DNA of 64,000 bases from Alisma plantago-aquatica (GCA_963693085.1 OY856413.1:107315501-107379500), one strand, 5' to 3'; positions 22,030 through 34,296 are shown, numbered from the stretch's first letter. Numbers and translations are program-made. The notes: generated by a model from the sequence alone, not told the origin.

Positions 22030-25000
22030 TATGTAAATATGCTATATGTATCATATTTTATCTATTTCATGATCTACTAAACTATTTAACTTATTTTTAG
22101 ATATTATATCATCTAATCTAAGACTAAAACCTTAAATATAAACTTAAACTAAAGAAACTTCAAAAAAAAATATTTATACAACATAATACAAACATAACCT
22201 AGTGGTCATGTCATCGATTTCAAATTTACAAAGATTTTTTTTCTCAAGATACATTGGTGATCAATGTTGAGATGTGACAAATATCTTTTGCTCTGTTTGT
22301 AATATCTTTCTAGATGACTTCATATAATTGGATGGAATTTGAGATTATGATATCAACCTTTTAGTAATAGTTTTTTAGCCAATAAATATGATACAATTGG
22401 TGTAATGATAATGATTCAACTGAGATGAAATTCTATGTGTTATTTGTGTTGTAAATCAATTGTATCTATTATGCCCATAATTTATATTATACTTGCTAGA
22501 TCTTTTGCAACATCAAGTGGATAAGTGGTCAAACCTTCACAATGCCTAATTATATAGATTTACAAAGAAATTAGAGTTATTAGTATACCTTTCCTAGAAT
22601 ACCAAAGTTTAGAATAGATTTTAAAAACATCTCCGTCAAACTTATAGAAACCATGCATCGGTCAAAGTTTAGTTTGACCGTGAATCAGCTGGTGATGAAA
22701 GTTTAAATTAGAGTGTTATCCTCCCCCCAGTAAGTTTGGCTAAAATTTCATTTGATTGAAGTATAAGTTTGACTGCATGAATTTGTATCTCAAAAAAAAC
22801 AAGTAGCATGCATTTAGCCATTGTACTTGCACTAGACCAACATGCAATATCTAGTTGAGCATTAAAAGATCTTTCAACACCCTAAAGGTTATCCCTAGAT
22901 ATCTTAACTAGATTCTAAAGGAAGGGAGCCCATAGAACAACTAAAATACAACTTGGAAATACACTTGGCGGATTCTAGTCACAAGGTAGCTTAGTCCCCT
23001 CCCACTACAAAAGTGTTATTATTTTGAGGAGGTATTTTTGGAAAAAGATTTGTGAGTTTGGCTAGTCCTAATAGTGAGAAGAATGACATACAAAATATTT
23101 TATTTCAGATACTTCTCTAGAGTTCCACTCACAACTCAATATAAACTATTGTTCACATCTTAGATTTGTTGGTGAAATACTTTATGGTTCTACTTTGAAT
23201 TTTCTCAAGATACTACAACTTTTCATCTATATAAAGCATCATTCTCAAAAAGCTTCAACATATGCATTGTTTACTAAGATTCATTATCTAGCCATATGAT
23301 CCTATATCCATCAAGAAGCTCAACTTCCTATCCCCAAATCTTATACCTTCAATATTCTAAGGGTTATGTAGAAATTTTCGTATTTTCATCTACACATGTC
23401 TATAATATCTAATAAGAATTGAATACCCAAATACATATATCACATATTGATTATCATAATTAAATTCTTGATACATTATTGGAACTGAACTAAAACTATT
23501 TATTAAAATAAATACAAATGATCTAGTAATATTAGTAAACCTAATTCTTTTGAAAATAGTCAAAGTGAATCTTATTTTGTTTGTTTTTTATTTAAAAAGC
23601 AAAAACTTTACCCTAAATAAGTAGTTAAATGAACCATAAGAATTTTGAAGTAAAATTGACAAAAAAATTGCATAATGAATCTAATAAAAATGCTACCAAT
23701 CATAGATGTTAGTATCCAACTTTATATCAAACTAAAACTATAAGCTATATTCATATTATAATAATAAGATAAATTAGTTTATAATTTAATAGAAACATAT
23801 AAATAAATCTATAGATGTATGCCTGGATAAAAATGAAAATTCACAATTTTTTTCATCTAAAGCATCTAGGATGCATAATCTTGTAGTTTTAGGATGATAT
23901 TAGATAGCCCCAATTTAAAATGGAAGGAATATGTGTGTGTGTGTGTGAATATAGTTTTGGTTAAATATTCAACAACTCTAATATTTGTTTCACTCTCATC
24001 CCAAATGTCCATCCATGTCAAACACCTCTCTTTTAGTGAATTTACTCCTTTTTATCAAATTTCATGTTTAGGAAGATCCATACGCTCTGATATTATTTCC
24101 CCATCATGATTCTCATTCGTTCTTAGGCTAAAAAATATAGAAACATATCCACCTTTTCTCTTCTCGCACTAAATCTCATCATGAGACCTTTTATTCTCTG
24201 CCTTCTACATCCCTCCAAATAGTTTGACCATAAAAAGGAAAGGTTGGATGCCCTCATGAGACCCATCTATCCCAAACTTCTTTTTCCACTACAAAATTAT
24301 CTCCATATTGTATGTAAAGATCTTGGGACCCTACCTATTTTATTAGATCTCTTTGAGGACCAAAATTCCCCGTAAAGATTGCTCAAGTCCCACTTTACTC
24401 TCCCTTTTCTTACAAACTATATCCAAAATTCATCTCCTTCTTCTTGGTACCAAAATTTTGACATGGTAGCCGTCTTGACATGGGAAATAGTTTTATAACT
24501 CTTCCTGAACCTCCTTTAGATCTTTTCATACAACTAATAAAGTCATTCCACTTGTAATCCTTGTTTCCCTTATTTCATTCTATTTAGAATTTTTGACAAT
24601 GACGTATGGAATAATGATCTTTCTTGCCTCTAAAAAACTTGATTTGTTCACTCTCGGCTCTGCATGAGTATGGAAACCAATTGCATGCCTTAGATATTCA
24701 ACATAATTGACATTTCCTAGGTTTCTTCTCCCATGGCATGACTCAATAGAAGCTTTCTCCAAAGCTTCCATCCATCTTAAGGCCCCATTTTGGATTATAT
24801 ATTGGATGGAGAATGTGATGAAAATCATAATAAGTGGTATTTTTAATTGTTGATCACACTTGATTTCATGATTTGTGCTTCAAAAACTAATTTTAGCACT
24901 AAAGACCAAAAAATGCCATGCAGACTTACAAGTAGACTAAACCTTTTATGTTCGTACGCACCATGCTTCCTACAATGCCTTGCACATACCAAAGAGACTT

Positions 25001-25100
25001 GCGATATCCACCAGTTCAAGCTTGTATTCATTCCCATATATACTAGGTGTTGAGTAGGAAGTCAAAGGGTAATATAAAAGTGATATCAAACACGAGAGCC
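22030..25100. other. AT-rich sequence without recognisable genes
   Basis: About 3 kb of AT-rich DNA with no coding signature I can name, apart from a possible gene fragment at 24580-25040. A short GT dinucleotide run is at 23932-23947. Confidence 0.5.
24580..25040 (-). pseudogene. Possible unidentified gene fragment
   Basis: On the minus strand an 82-codon frame (24828 to 24580) contains IESCHGRRNLGNVNYVEYLR then HAIGFHTHAEPRVNKSS. Its composition is like a real protein rather than random AT-rich translation, although a frame this short can be chance. Upstream, near 25030-24930, a second stretch reads KLELVDIASLFGMCKAL in another frame with a stop after it. An intron or frameshift between them is possible. 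I do not recognise the family. Confidence 0.25.
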
Positions 25101-26801
25101 CACTACTACAGAAATGGCTTATAACGTCACTTTTGTGTCAGTTGTAATAACAAATCGACACCTAAACAATACAACGTCGGTTTATAAAATAAACTAACAT
25201 CAATCTGTGAAGGGCGACCAGACACGAGTATCACTTTTATTCAGTGTCGGTTACTTAATAACAAACCGACGCCGACAATTAACCGCCAAATCCAAAATTT
25301 CTAGCGAAAAAAATTGCCTCCAAAAAATTAACATATGGCATCGGTCATTAACTAATAAACCGATGACGAAAGGTTATTCGCGAAACAGAAATTGGGCACA
25401 TTTTGATCGTCAGTTTTGCAACAATGACCGACACTTATGGGTTTTCCCGCGCTGTTCGCGGGAAATTTTTCACACCCTTTGAGCGTCGGATTTTAAAAAC
25501 AATCGACGACTATGGTCATTAATCGAGAATTAATTTTTTAATCGGCATATGTAGATAGACGTCGGGTTTTTTCTAGTTAAAACCGACGATTATCATGGGA
25601 AACAGGTGTCGGTTTGTGTTGTTAACTGACACCGTTAGTTTTATGTGTAGGTTTTGTTGAATAAACAACACTGAATGTTAACTTAATATCGTGCGAGCGA
25701 GCCCAACTCTTCCCCTTTCTCTCTGTGTTGCAATCGGCTTATATGGTATGACGATTCCGGCGGTGAGCAAGCAGACTCCCTCCACGCCGCCGCCCACCGC
25801 CGCCGTTCTCCTTGCTCGCCGCCACCGTTCTCCTTACTCGCCGCCGTCGTTCTACTTCTATTGCCATCGCCGCCGTTCGTGGAGCTCGCCGTTTGTGGAG
25901 CTCGCCGCCGTTCGTGGAGCTCGCCGCCTCCGTGGAGCTCGTCGTTCGTGGAGCCGCCACCGTCGTTGGTCCTCTCCTCCAGCCGGTCCTCCTCTCGTCG
26001 GTCCTCTCCTCTAGCCACTAGAAGCCAGTGCTAGCAATCCTACTGCCGGAGCCAAAGCCAATGCCAATGCCAGTAGCCAGCGCCAACGGCAGTAGCCGAA
26101 ACTAGAGCTTGCCATTATCGTCACCACTGCCATCGCCTATTGTTGCTTATGGTCTCCTACTACTGCTCATCACCACGACAGTCCATTAGAGCCAGCCACA
26201 TCTAGGGCTGGCAGTACACTCACGTTTCTCATCATGCGACCAGCCACAACAGGTATGCAGACTGACAGAAAAAAATATATAGACGTCAGTTATTTGAATA
26301 AAACCGACACCTATGATATACAATGGCGATTTTCCACCTAAAACCGACGTCTATGTGAAAAGGTACCACGGCCGTGCTGGGAAGCACGACCGTGGTGGTA
26401 GACAGGGGAGAGAGCGTCGGTTATTATCACAAAACCGACGTCAGGTCAGATGATATGGCGTTGGTTTCTCTTAGAAAACCGACGCCTATAATCCCTTTGT
26501 TGGCGTGTTTTGGTGGCGGGAAGAGTTTAGGCGGCGGTTATTTAGTAAACAACTGACGTCTATAGTCTTTTTGCTGGCTCGTTTTCGGTGGCGGGAAGAG
26601 TTTGGACGTCGGGTTTTACTAAACAACCAACGCATATAGTACATTTGCTAGCGCGTTTTCGGTGGCGAAAAAGGTTTTGGCGTCGGTTGGCATCCGACGC
26701 CGAAGGTGTCCCCCTTTTAGCGGCACCCACTTGGGTGTCGATTTGAAACCGATATTAAAGATCTTAAATAACCGACGCTAAAAGGCTTTTATGTAGTAGT
26801 G
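25101..26801. mobile_element. Small CACTA-type DNA transposon, TSD GCC
   Basis: A 1.7-kb element with termini CACTACTACAGAAATGGCTT (left) and, on the complement, CACTACTACATAAAAGCC (right), flanked by 3-bp duplications GCC (25098-25100 and 26802-26804), all typical of CACTA (En/Spm) elements. Both subterminal zones are packed with about 15 short inverted repeats of the form GTCGGTTT...AAACCGAC. The middle (about 25690-26240) is GC-rich and unlike its surroundings. No transposase is encoded, so it is non-autonomous. Confidence 0.92.
25871..25960 (+). repeat. GC-rich minisatellite inside CACTA element
   Basis: Tandem copies of a unit close to CCGCCGTTCGTGGAGCTCG, about five, slightly diverged. 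Because they lack stops in several frames, they give overlapping open frames on both strands (25683-26021), which are not convincing genes. The GC-rich block may be a captured host fragment expanded in place. Confidence 0.8.
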
Positions 26802-26804
26802 GCC

Positions 26805-27851
26805 TGAAGTCAAACCCAGAGTGGAGGTAAAAGGAAGTGAAGAAGAGGAAGATAAAGACACCTCTGCTGTTGAGCGTTTCACCTTCAGTCTGGAGAGGAT
26901 ATTGAGATCTTTCAAAAATTAGTGGCTCGTCGTCTCGACCCTACATGCTTCCTATGAAAAGAGGCGGTGGAGGGATTTGATTTGACCAATGAGGTCGACC
27001 TCCTATTCAAGAACATTTCCATCCTGAAGGTGGTTTCCAAGGTTAACAAAAAGACTTACCTTATTCTTACCATAAAGTTTTTCACTACTCCACAAACATG
27101 AGATAACTATGGAAACCACCTTATTAATTTCCATGTGAATGGCAAGAGATATACTTTGTCAAAGTAATTTTTTGTGAGGCCAATGGATTTACCCTGCATG
27201 GTGCTAAGGTGTGTGGAATCTGGATCACAAGTTTCATATCAAAGTAAAAGCTGTGCTCAGCTGCTACCACAGCCTGACGTTCACGAGAGTCATTTTCTTA
27301 TTTTTCCCTAAAAGCGCGCAGGCAATCTTTCTTGCAACGATAAAGAGCATTAATCTGTTGACAGGCCAGTTCAATTGATTCCTTGATTCTGACTACTTGT
27401 GGTATTCATCGAACAGGAAAAGCGAAGGGGAAAAAGCCGCAGGCGCAAATTTAATGTGGCTGTAACTTCTGATAGTACGTATGTAGAAAATCTGCCTCCC
27501 TCTTTGACTTGCAAAGCTGCTTGCTACGATCCAATGCAAACAAAAGGACTGAGGGAGTCTCTGTAGTGTGCATTATTGGCAGTCAGACCAATGTTGACAG
27601 CGAATTGAGGCACTGAACAGAACACAGTGGATTCTCTACGCATCTGGAGTTCTGAACATGGCATGCACGGCTGATTTATAACCACGGACTCCCTGCTCTG
27701 CGTGCATAGAGGTGGCAGGAGCAGTCACAGCCGCAGCCGAAGCTGCAGCACGCATGCATGCAATACTGTGCTGCATGAGTTCATGCCCCCACTTCTGTGT
27801 AGCTTTATGGGTTTGTGACACTGCATCATGCAGGCATCCAGCAATTCGATG
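26805..27851. other. Unassigned sequence between CACTA and hAT elements
   Basis: Contains a short plus-strand acidic stretch near 26815-26920 (KGSEEEEDKDTSAVERFTFS) that looks coding but stops quickly and cannot be assigned. The remainder shows no gene. Confidence 0.4.
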
Positions 27852-27859
27852 TCTGGTTT

Positions 27860-29024
27860 CAGTGGCCGAGCTAAAAATTTAAAGTGGGTGAGGCAGAAGT
27901 ATTAGTTGGTAATCTAATTTTAAGTGGTTCCTGTCATTGTCAAATTGATACTCAGGCTGACAGATCAGTGTAATGTTTTTCATTACTACTCCTACTCCTT
28001 CAACACTAATGGTTCGACATAGTAGTTTTTCTTAATCATGAATGTATCCATCATTGACTGGTTCTTTAAATGAACATCAAAAGAATAGAAGGTAGAACAA
28101 TATAACAAAGCAAACACTTAAAAGTAGAAATAATTGAAGAGAATAATTTGCTGAAAACCATGTCTCTTTTATGTTCTTAGAAAGAGTTATTGAGTAACAA
28201 GGAATATTTGATGACGCTGCAGTTGCTACTCATATGAGAGATGGAAATTAATTTTCCTTTTCACGAAAATGGCCAATTCTTGACACAGTTATCATCAAAT
28301 TCTGATCTTTTCATCGATGATGTTGCATCCAAAGAAAGAAAAACAACTACATAAATGTTAGTTACATCATAATTGGTAAAATCGAAAATATTCATTTTCC
28401 CAGCAGGTTCGTAGAAGATTAGAACAACACTAAGTAAAAGAAACAAAGAAAAGTAACATGTTTGGATTGATGACGAGTATGGAGATATAAAAAATCAAAG
28501 GCCGCAGAGCACGCCGCCATCGATCAAACAAGATAAAGCAAATAAAATTTTGACGAGAAGACAAGCAGATCAGAGCGGTATCGTGTCTGTCGTGTGCCCT
28601 TGCTTTAAATATGTACATATAAAAATCTCGGTGAATGAGTCGAACTACCTACCTTTTGCGGTTTCTTTTAGCACCAGAAACCACGATAACTCGCAGGGCG
28701 CAAACTATCCAGTGCGGCGGCAGAGACACTCCTATACCTTTTCTGCGGTTTCAATCTAATAGTTTTTGAAGGTCAATCCTCTTGACAAAGCCCTTTTTGT
28801 AAGGTAGGACGGACGTACGTCATTAATCTCGGAAAATGTTGACAATCTGAGAAGTTAATAACAAACCTAATCAAACACGAACTGAGATTGCGGGTGCCAG
28901 ACAGAAACAAATTTAACTTCATCATTTCAACTTTTCACCCCAATCACTTGGTGATTAGTAGATTGATTTTCAATATGAAGGTGAGGCACGTGCCTCAATG
29001 TGCCTCCAAGTGGCACCGCCACTG
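27860..29024. mobile_element. Non-autonomous hAT-type transposon
   Basis: Termini CAGTGGCCGAGC (left) and, on the complement, CAGTGGCGGTGC (right) begin with the CAGTGGC common in plant hAT elements. Flanking 8-mers are TCTGGTTT (27852-27859) and CCAGGTTT (29025-29032), matching at 6 of 8, an aged 8-bp duplication. GTGAGGCA occurs near both ends. The 1.1-kb interior has no transposase. Moderate certainty because the inverted repeats match only over about 12 bp. Confidence 0.65.
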
Positions 29025-29052
29025 CCAGGTTTTAGTTAACTAAACCTCCAAG

Positions 29053-29605
29053 TAGGGGTGAGCAGAATTTGGTTAATAACTAATTAACCGAATGGTTAAT
29101 TCCGACTGGTTAAATTTATTGGGTCAATTTGGTTAATTCAGTTAATTTGGTTAATTTATTTCGGTTAATCGGTTAAATGATTAATTTGACGGTTAAGGAT
29201 ATTTTTGATTTGGTTAACCGAATTAACCGAATAGTCAGAATTTATTCATAAATAATACCCTACACATGCATATATGCATATATAATTGTACTTTTATTTC
29301 AAAATACTTCCCCATATATATAGTAATCAAGATTTTAGGAGCCATACATAATTAAATTTACAACAATACTACTATAATATAACAATTGTATCAAATTCTA
29401 TGAGTATTTCAAATAATATTATTACACGAGTGTTATTTGGTTAACCAAATTAACCGACCAAATTAACCATTAACCGATTGGACAATAACCGAATTAACCG
29501 ACTCAATTTGGTTAGAATAATGGTTAAAATCTCAAACCACAAATTAACCGTTTAACCGAACCGAATTAACCGTAACCAACCATATTAACCGAATGCTCAC
29601 CCCTA
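29053..29605. mobile_element. hAT-type MITE, TSD CCTCCAAG
   Basis: A 553-bp element with inverted termini TAGGGGTGAGCA and a perfect 8-bp duplication CCTCCAAG (29045-29052 and 29606-29613). Both arms are filled with GGTTAA/TTAACC words: GGTTAAT in the left arm and AATTAACCGA in the right arm, so the arms are largely complementary. The centre is AT-rich and codes for nothing. It sits 28 bp right of the previous hAT element. Confidence 0.93.
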
Positions 29606-29819
29606 CCTCCAAGCATTTAGCTCAAAGAATAATTACATGTATATTCAACTAGAAAGGTAGACAGACGACGAGTTGTGTTGCCACCCCTTTCTAAATGACA
29701 AAGTCAATTCGAGGAAAAACAACATCCATAGACTTGGGGGTCATAATATGAGGTGGGACGAGTAGGAGATCCAAAAGACTGCTCCGTAGGTCGAGATTCT
29801 TTAGTAGTGTGTTTAGTTT

Positions 29820-30404
29820 TTTATAACTTTTCGAACCCTTGTGAGAAGTTCTAAAACATCTAGTGCTAAGAAATCAAAAGTATCAAATGTAAAAGGTATA
29901 AAACATGTTGATTGTTATTGCATGTTTTCTCATGCTTTGCCACATTGGTTGAGGCAGCTTTGGCGGCAACATTGTCCCACAGTAAAAAAAATCATCTCTC
30001 AAGCTAGCCTATCAGTGGAGAAAATTCAGTCTGATGAACACATGCATGCTTCTCGCTATATAGTTCATCCAAAAATCAAGACATCACCTGGTCTAAGTGT
30101 CAATCTCCCCCTCATGTGGATCCGTCAAAAAGTTCACATGTGTTTCTTTCTTTACAACAACATATGCATGTCTGAGTACATCATAGAGAACATCTCTAAT
30201 AAGATCATGTTTGTACTTGAAACCAAAGAACTCTCTACAGTGAAGTGCATGTTCTCTAAAAGAATCTAAATAAGTCCTACAACAAATTAGACATACATCA
30301 TCAAATGAATATAAAGGAATCATAACATTGTATTTGAGGATGATGTGATACTCTAAAGATGACATGTTCAATCCTAACCTATCAATCAAATGACGTTTTC
30401 TCAC
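29820..30404 (-). pseudogene. Broken C-terminal part of a plant retroelement frame (RHD..RD / NFLTDP family)
   Basis: On the minus strand an open piece (30404 to 30093) ends in a HALHCREFFGFKYKHDLIRD block and VNFLTDPHEGE. After a one-base frame change the sequence goes on as LRPGDVLIFG, and after another as GEKHACVHQTEFSPLIG, then AKHEKTCNNNQHV and finally FDTFDFLALDVLELLTRVRK. The His/Cys block (CLICC, then HALHC) followed by RHD-like and RD residues belongs to a family very common in plant genomes, usually annotated as reverse-transcriptase-like and sometimes mislabelled auxilin-like. At least three frame changes and several stops make it dead. Confidence 0.7.
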
Positions 30405-31193
30405 TAAAGTATGCCATATTGGGAATTATTTTTTTGAAGGTGTTATACTCAAAAATATTTTTAACAAAGTATACTATTTTAATTTTTCGCTAAAAAAATT
30501 AAAATAAAAAAATTCACCAAAGAAAGAGGTATATGGTATAAGGAATCGATCTACCGTACCTGCAGTTTAGTCTTTAATCATGTGTTAAAGTTCACGCTTA
30601 GAGTTTTACATTTTTCCCTCTTCGAATTATGGCATCCAGTCGAACGATCACCCTTCCATCTGATTCAAATGGGAGATAGGAGAGTAATGGCAACAATGTT
30701 TGTAAAAGTTTTTCTTCTGACGATTTATGATGATATCAGTATTATATACAATACAATTTTATTTCATTATGGGATAGAACAAAGCTGTGAAGAATATGGC
30801 CAAAATCTTTTTGATGTAATATAATTTTGCCCAAAAAGTTAGCAATAGCACACTTTTCTGTTTTCATCCTCATTTTAGAACCAAACTAATTTGATTGGCA
30901 ACGTAACATATTAAGCAGTGCATCCATGTTTGTGGCGCATATGACCCCAAAAGAAACCATAATGGGGACGGCATAGCACGTATTACTGCTGAGAGTTTTT
31001 CCTCGCTGAAATGCATGATTCCCCAACACTCTTGTTTCTAGACCCCATTAATTTATATTGTCAGCAATGGTCAAATCTGGACTCAATATAAGTTAAAAAA
31101 TTGTATTCTCTCCATTAAAATTATATATTCAAATAAACAGCTAATAAACTTTTAAAATAATAGAATTTCCAATTAGAAGAAATACACACATTA
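30405..31193. other. AT-rich sequence, nothing identified
   Basis: No coding or structural signature is visible. The upstream part of the minus-strand retroelement relic may extend a little into it. Confidence 0.45.
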
Positions 31194-31202
31194 TATTCTA
31201 TT

Positions 31203-31388
31203 GGAAAATGTTATGCAGAGGCAGAATGGGAGACAAAATGGGAGGCACTTTGTTGTTATGTGTGCAAAATAACAAAATAGATAAGGGAAGTAAGTTACTT
31301 CTCTCCTCAAACGGAAGTATTTTTTGTACACATAACAATAAAATGTCTCCCATTTTGCCCCCCATTCTGCCTCTAAACAGCATATCTC
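31203..31388. mobile_element. Mutator-type MITE, interrupted by a LINE-like insertion
   Basis: An inverted-repeat element. The left arm contains GAGGCAGAATGGGAGACAAA and TTGTTATGTG; the right arm is its near-complement (AATGTCTCCCATTTTG, ATTCTGCCTCT). The last 10 bp of the element now also occur at 32697-32706, because a LINE-like sequence inserted at its right edge. The undisturbed element would be 186 bp, flanked by 9-bp duplications TATTCTATT (31194-31202 and 32707-32715). Nine-base duplications are typical of Mutator-like elements. Confidence 0.75.
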
Positions 31389-31389
31389 T

Positions 31390-32696
31390 TTTTTTTTGGT
31401 CGGTCAAAAAGCGTGTTACTATATACCAAAAACTTTGGGCACAAAGTACCCCAATACAAACCAGAAAGCTTTAAAAGCTCAATCAAGGACCAGATACCCC
31501 ACGTAGGAGGTATATATAAAAAAACTCACGACAAAGAAACCATAAAGAAGAAGGAGACCAGACTAACACCTCAAGCTAAGCCCGAACAAGCCTTCTAGGA
31601 GGAATCTAGTTAAGAGCAGTAAATACATGCATTAAGTACACCCACAAGAAGTAAAAATAGCTCTAACCAAAACAACCTCTAGGAAGCCTGCCAGGACTTA
31701 GCTTGAAGGCATCTGATCTTCACCGACCTCTATAGCACCAGGTTCCTAGCTGGATGAACCATCCACTAGGGTACCCCTTGACGAGTCCAAAGACTCCAAA
31801 GAACCAAGCAAAATCCAATCACCTATGCATCCTTGCGTCTAAGCTAAACAGGACACAGACATTGCACTGACTCGGTTGAGGAGGTGGTGAATCAGGTTGC
31901 CCGACTTTGGATCCTCCTCCACTAGCATTAGACCACCCACAAAGAGTGAAGGAGAGAAGACGAAACCAAGCAGCCTTCAACAACAACTCGTACCCAGAGC
32001 CAGATCAACCGGACCTCGGTAAGCTTGCGGAATGGAGCAGCAATCCACAGGCATTCCGTCGAACACCTTGGATGCAGCATCTGAGAGAACCAGCCATGCG
32101 ACTGAAGCTCCCCTTGGGTCTTCTGCTGCGTCGTGGATAGAGTCCCAGAGGAGGGACCCGTCGCCAGGGCGCAGCTCCTGGTGGAGATGGAAACGACACC
32201 AGGCCCGGTCGGAGAACGCCCTTGCCGACGCGCCAAGGAGCTCCGCGTCGAGGTTGTGGTCGAGGGACCTCCCCTGGGCAAGCCAGAACCCACCCCGGCC
32301 GACGGAGAAGACGAAGATCCTGTCAGGTGAGGGTGACAACCCCGAGCGACACCAGGCGAAGACGGAGCAGCCGCACAAGCTCCTGATCTGAGAGGGAACG
32401 ACCCTCTCCCTCCGCCACTCTTGAGCAGAAAGGAGTCGACAGGAATGCCGAACCCCGAACCCCGATCCCCGATCTTAGAGCCTTGCAGCGCATCACGCTT
32501 CTTCGAAACCGAACGACCAAGGCAAAGCCCCTGCGATTTCCCCTCGAGCGCCTGCTCCCTTCACTCCAGAGAGTGCCACGGACTTCCAGCCACCGCCCAC
32601 TGTAGATGAGGGGCCAGGGGGAGGAGGGCGTCGGGGAGCCGCCCCCTCCCCCCAGCGGCAGCCACCGGAGGGGGTAGAGAGAAGCGGGAGCCAAAT
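31390..32696 (-). mobile_element. LINE-like retroposon, TSD AGCATATCTCT
   Basis: A 1.3-kb insertion flanked by 11-bp duplications AGCATATCTCT (31379-31389 and 32697-32707). The left end is a run of T (poly(A) on the minus strand) after GACCGACC, so transcription was leftward. The minus-strand 5' two-thirds is GC-rich (32690 to about 31900) and the 3' third AT-rich, like LINE untranslated ends. No reverse transcriptase or endonuclease is visible, so it is a deleted or non-autonomous LINE. A processed host transcript is a less likely alternative. Overlapping frames in the GC-rich part are probably not genes. Confidence 0.72.
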
Positions 32697-32715
32697 AGCA
32701 TATCTCTATTCTATT

Positions 32716-34279
32716 TTAGTTACAATTTTTCTAAATCATATCGAACTAACGATTTCTATGACCAACTTATTCATTAGGTTAATATATAATTATAATGAAG
32801 TTCGTGTATAGACTTAAATTTAGAAGAGGCCAAAGTGGCTTGTAGTAAAATTATAGCATTTGAGAGATATTCTCCTAGTGATAAGGGAATATAAGCCTTT
32901 AAGGAAGAGTTTTACCTCATCTTCCATTTCAAGGTTGAATGTGTCCCAAACAGGGTGCATTTCTCCTAGAAAAGTGTTATTTTGGTAAACAAATTTTCTT
33001 TGGTGTTGAAGTGCGATTAAGAATAGAAATGTATGATACTTGGTTTTTGACATATTATTTTATCAATATCTCTTGCATGGTTACCTTGGTTCCCCAATAG
33101 CATCAGAGGAGGGGGAGATTAGAAAAAGTCAAAAGAGTGGCCCATGCTAGATATGTGATGCTTACAATTTCAGGCATAGGAATGTTAATTTATAAGTATT
33201 ACTGGAGGTAATGGACCAATAAGCTCTAGGAAAGTTGTTATGTTGTCAATTAGGCATGTACAATATACATAAATATGAAATATGCAATGGTGGCCATCTT
33301 TTCATATTTAAGCATCAAAACACAAGATTGGTCCAAACAAAATAGTATGGATCAAGAGTGAGAAGAGCTCCATACAAGATTTCTTGATTTGCAAGTTTGA
33401 CATATGTATCATCAGAGATGATTAACCAATATGAAGAAAAGGGAGGTAGCCATCTTTTCAAGGAATATCTCAACGAGGAATTTCATTCTGATTTTTTGTG
33501 AATTTTCAATAACCTTGCCAGGAAAGTCAAATTAGAGTTCTTTAACTTGAATTAGCTCATTTGATTAGTATTCACATAAATAAAGGGTTCAACCACTCAC
33601 CTATTTCCAAACTGGTGAAACAAGAATCACATTCATTCACCTTCACCTAAGATCTTTCGAGTTGGTTTTTCTCCATCATATCCAACACAGAGATATTTAA
33701 CTAAGCCAAAGTGAGGAATTAATGTTTAGAAATAGAAATTGAGACTTTTGCATGGAATTATGTAGGTTTTTGGCCAAAAGGTTGACAAAATAAAAGGATA
33801 GTAGTAAGGTTAAGAATATAAACATAAGAATTTTAATTGATTGATTAAGAAATCAAATTATCCATCTCATTCATAAAACCCTTCGTCAATCACTTTTCTA
33901 ATTTTAAATGTAATAATCATTGAAGCAGAATATCATTTAGATCATTTAGGATCATATTCTAGTGTTAAACTGAAAATTTTGGTTGGTTAAGTTATATTTT
34001 AACCTATAAGATCATTTTGTTTCGACATAGTGTTAGTGTCATAACATGGTTTTTTACATGTATTTACATATTTGAAATGCAAATATTTGAATAATTAGAA
34101 TATATTATAAACTTGGTGTGCTTTGTTTTTAAAGTGTGGATTTAATTTTCAAATATTCCTTTACAATGGATTTTGTGGTTTATATCGATTCTTAATAATC
34201 CAATAAAAGATATGGGGAACAAAAGAGAGAAAATCCAATAATAAAGTGAATTACCAAAAGAGTGACTAATTAGTATTCT
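32716..34279. other. Unassigned AT-rich sequence
   Basis: A 77-codon minus frame at 32820-33053 (contains WDTFNLEMEDEVKLFLKGLY) looks protein-like but I cannot place it; it may be a retroelement fragment. Nothing else is recognised. Confidence 0.35.
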
Positions 34280-34296
34280 ACATATAGAATTATATG

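Noticed and set aside
25683..26021. Five overlapping GC-rich frames as genes
   Set aside because: They come from a minisatellite that lacks stops on both strands; no domain or consistent start.
31907..32694. Genes in the GC-rich LINE-like segment
   Set aside because: Many overlapping frames on both strands without a recognisable domain, inside a poly(A)-ended insertion.
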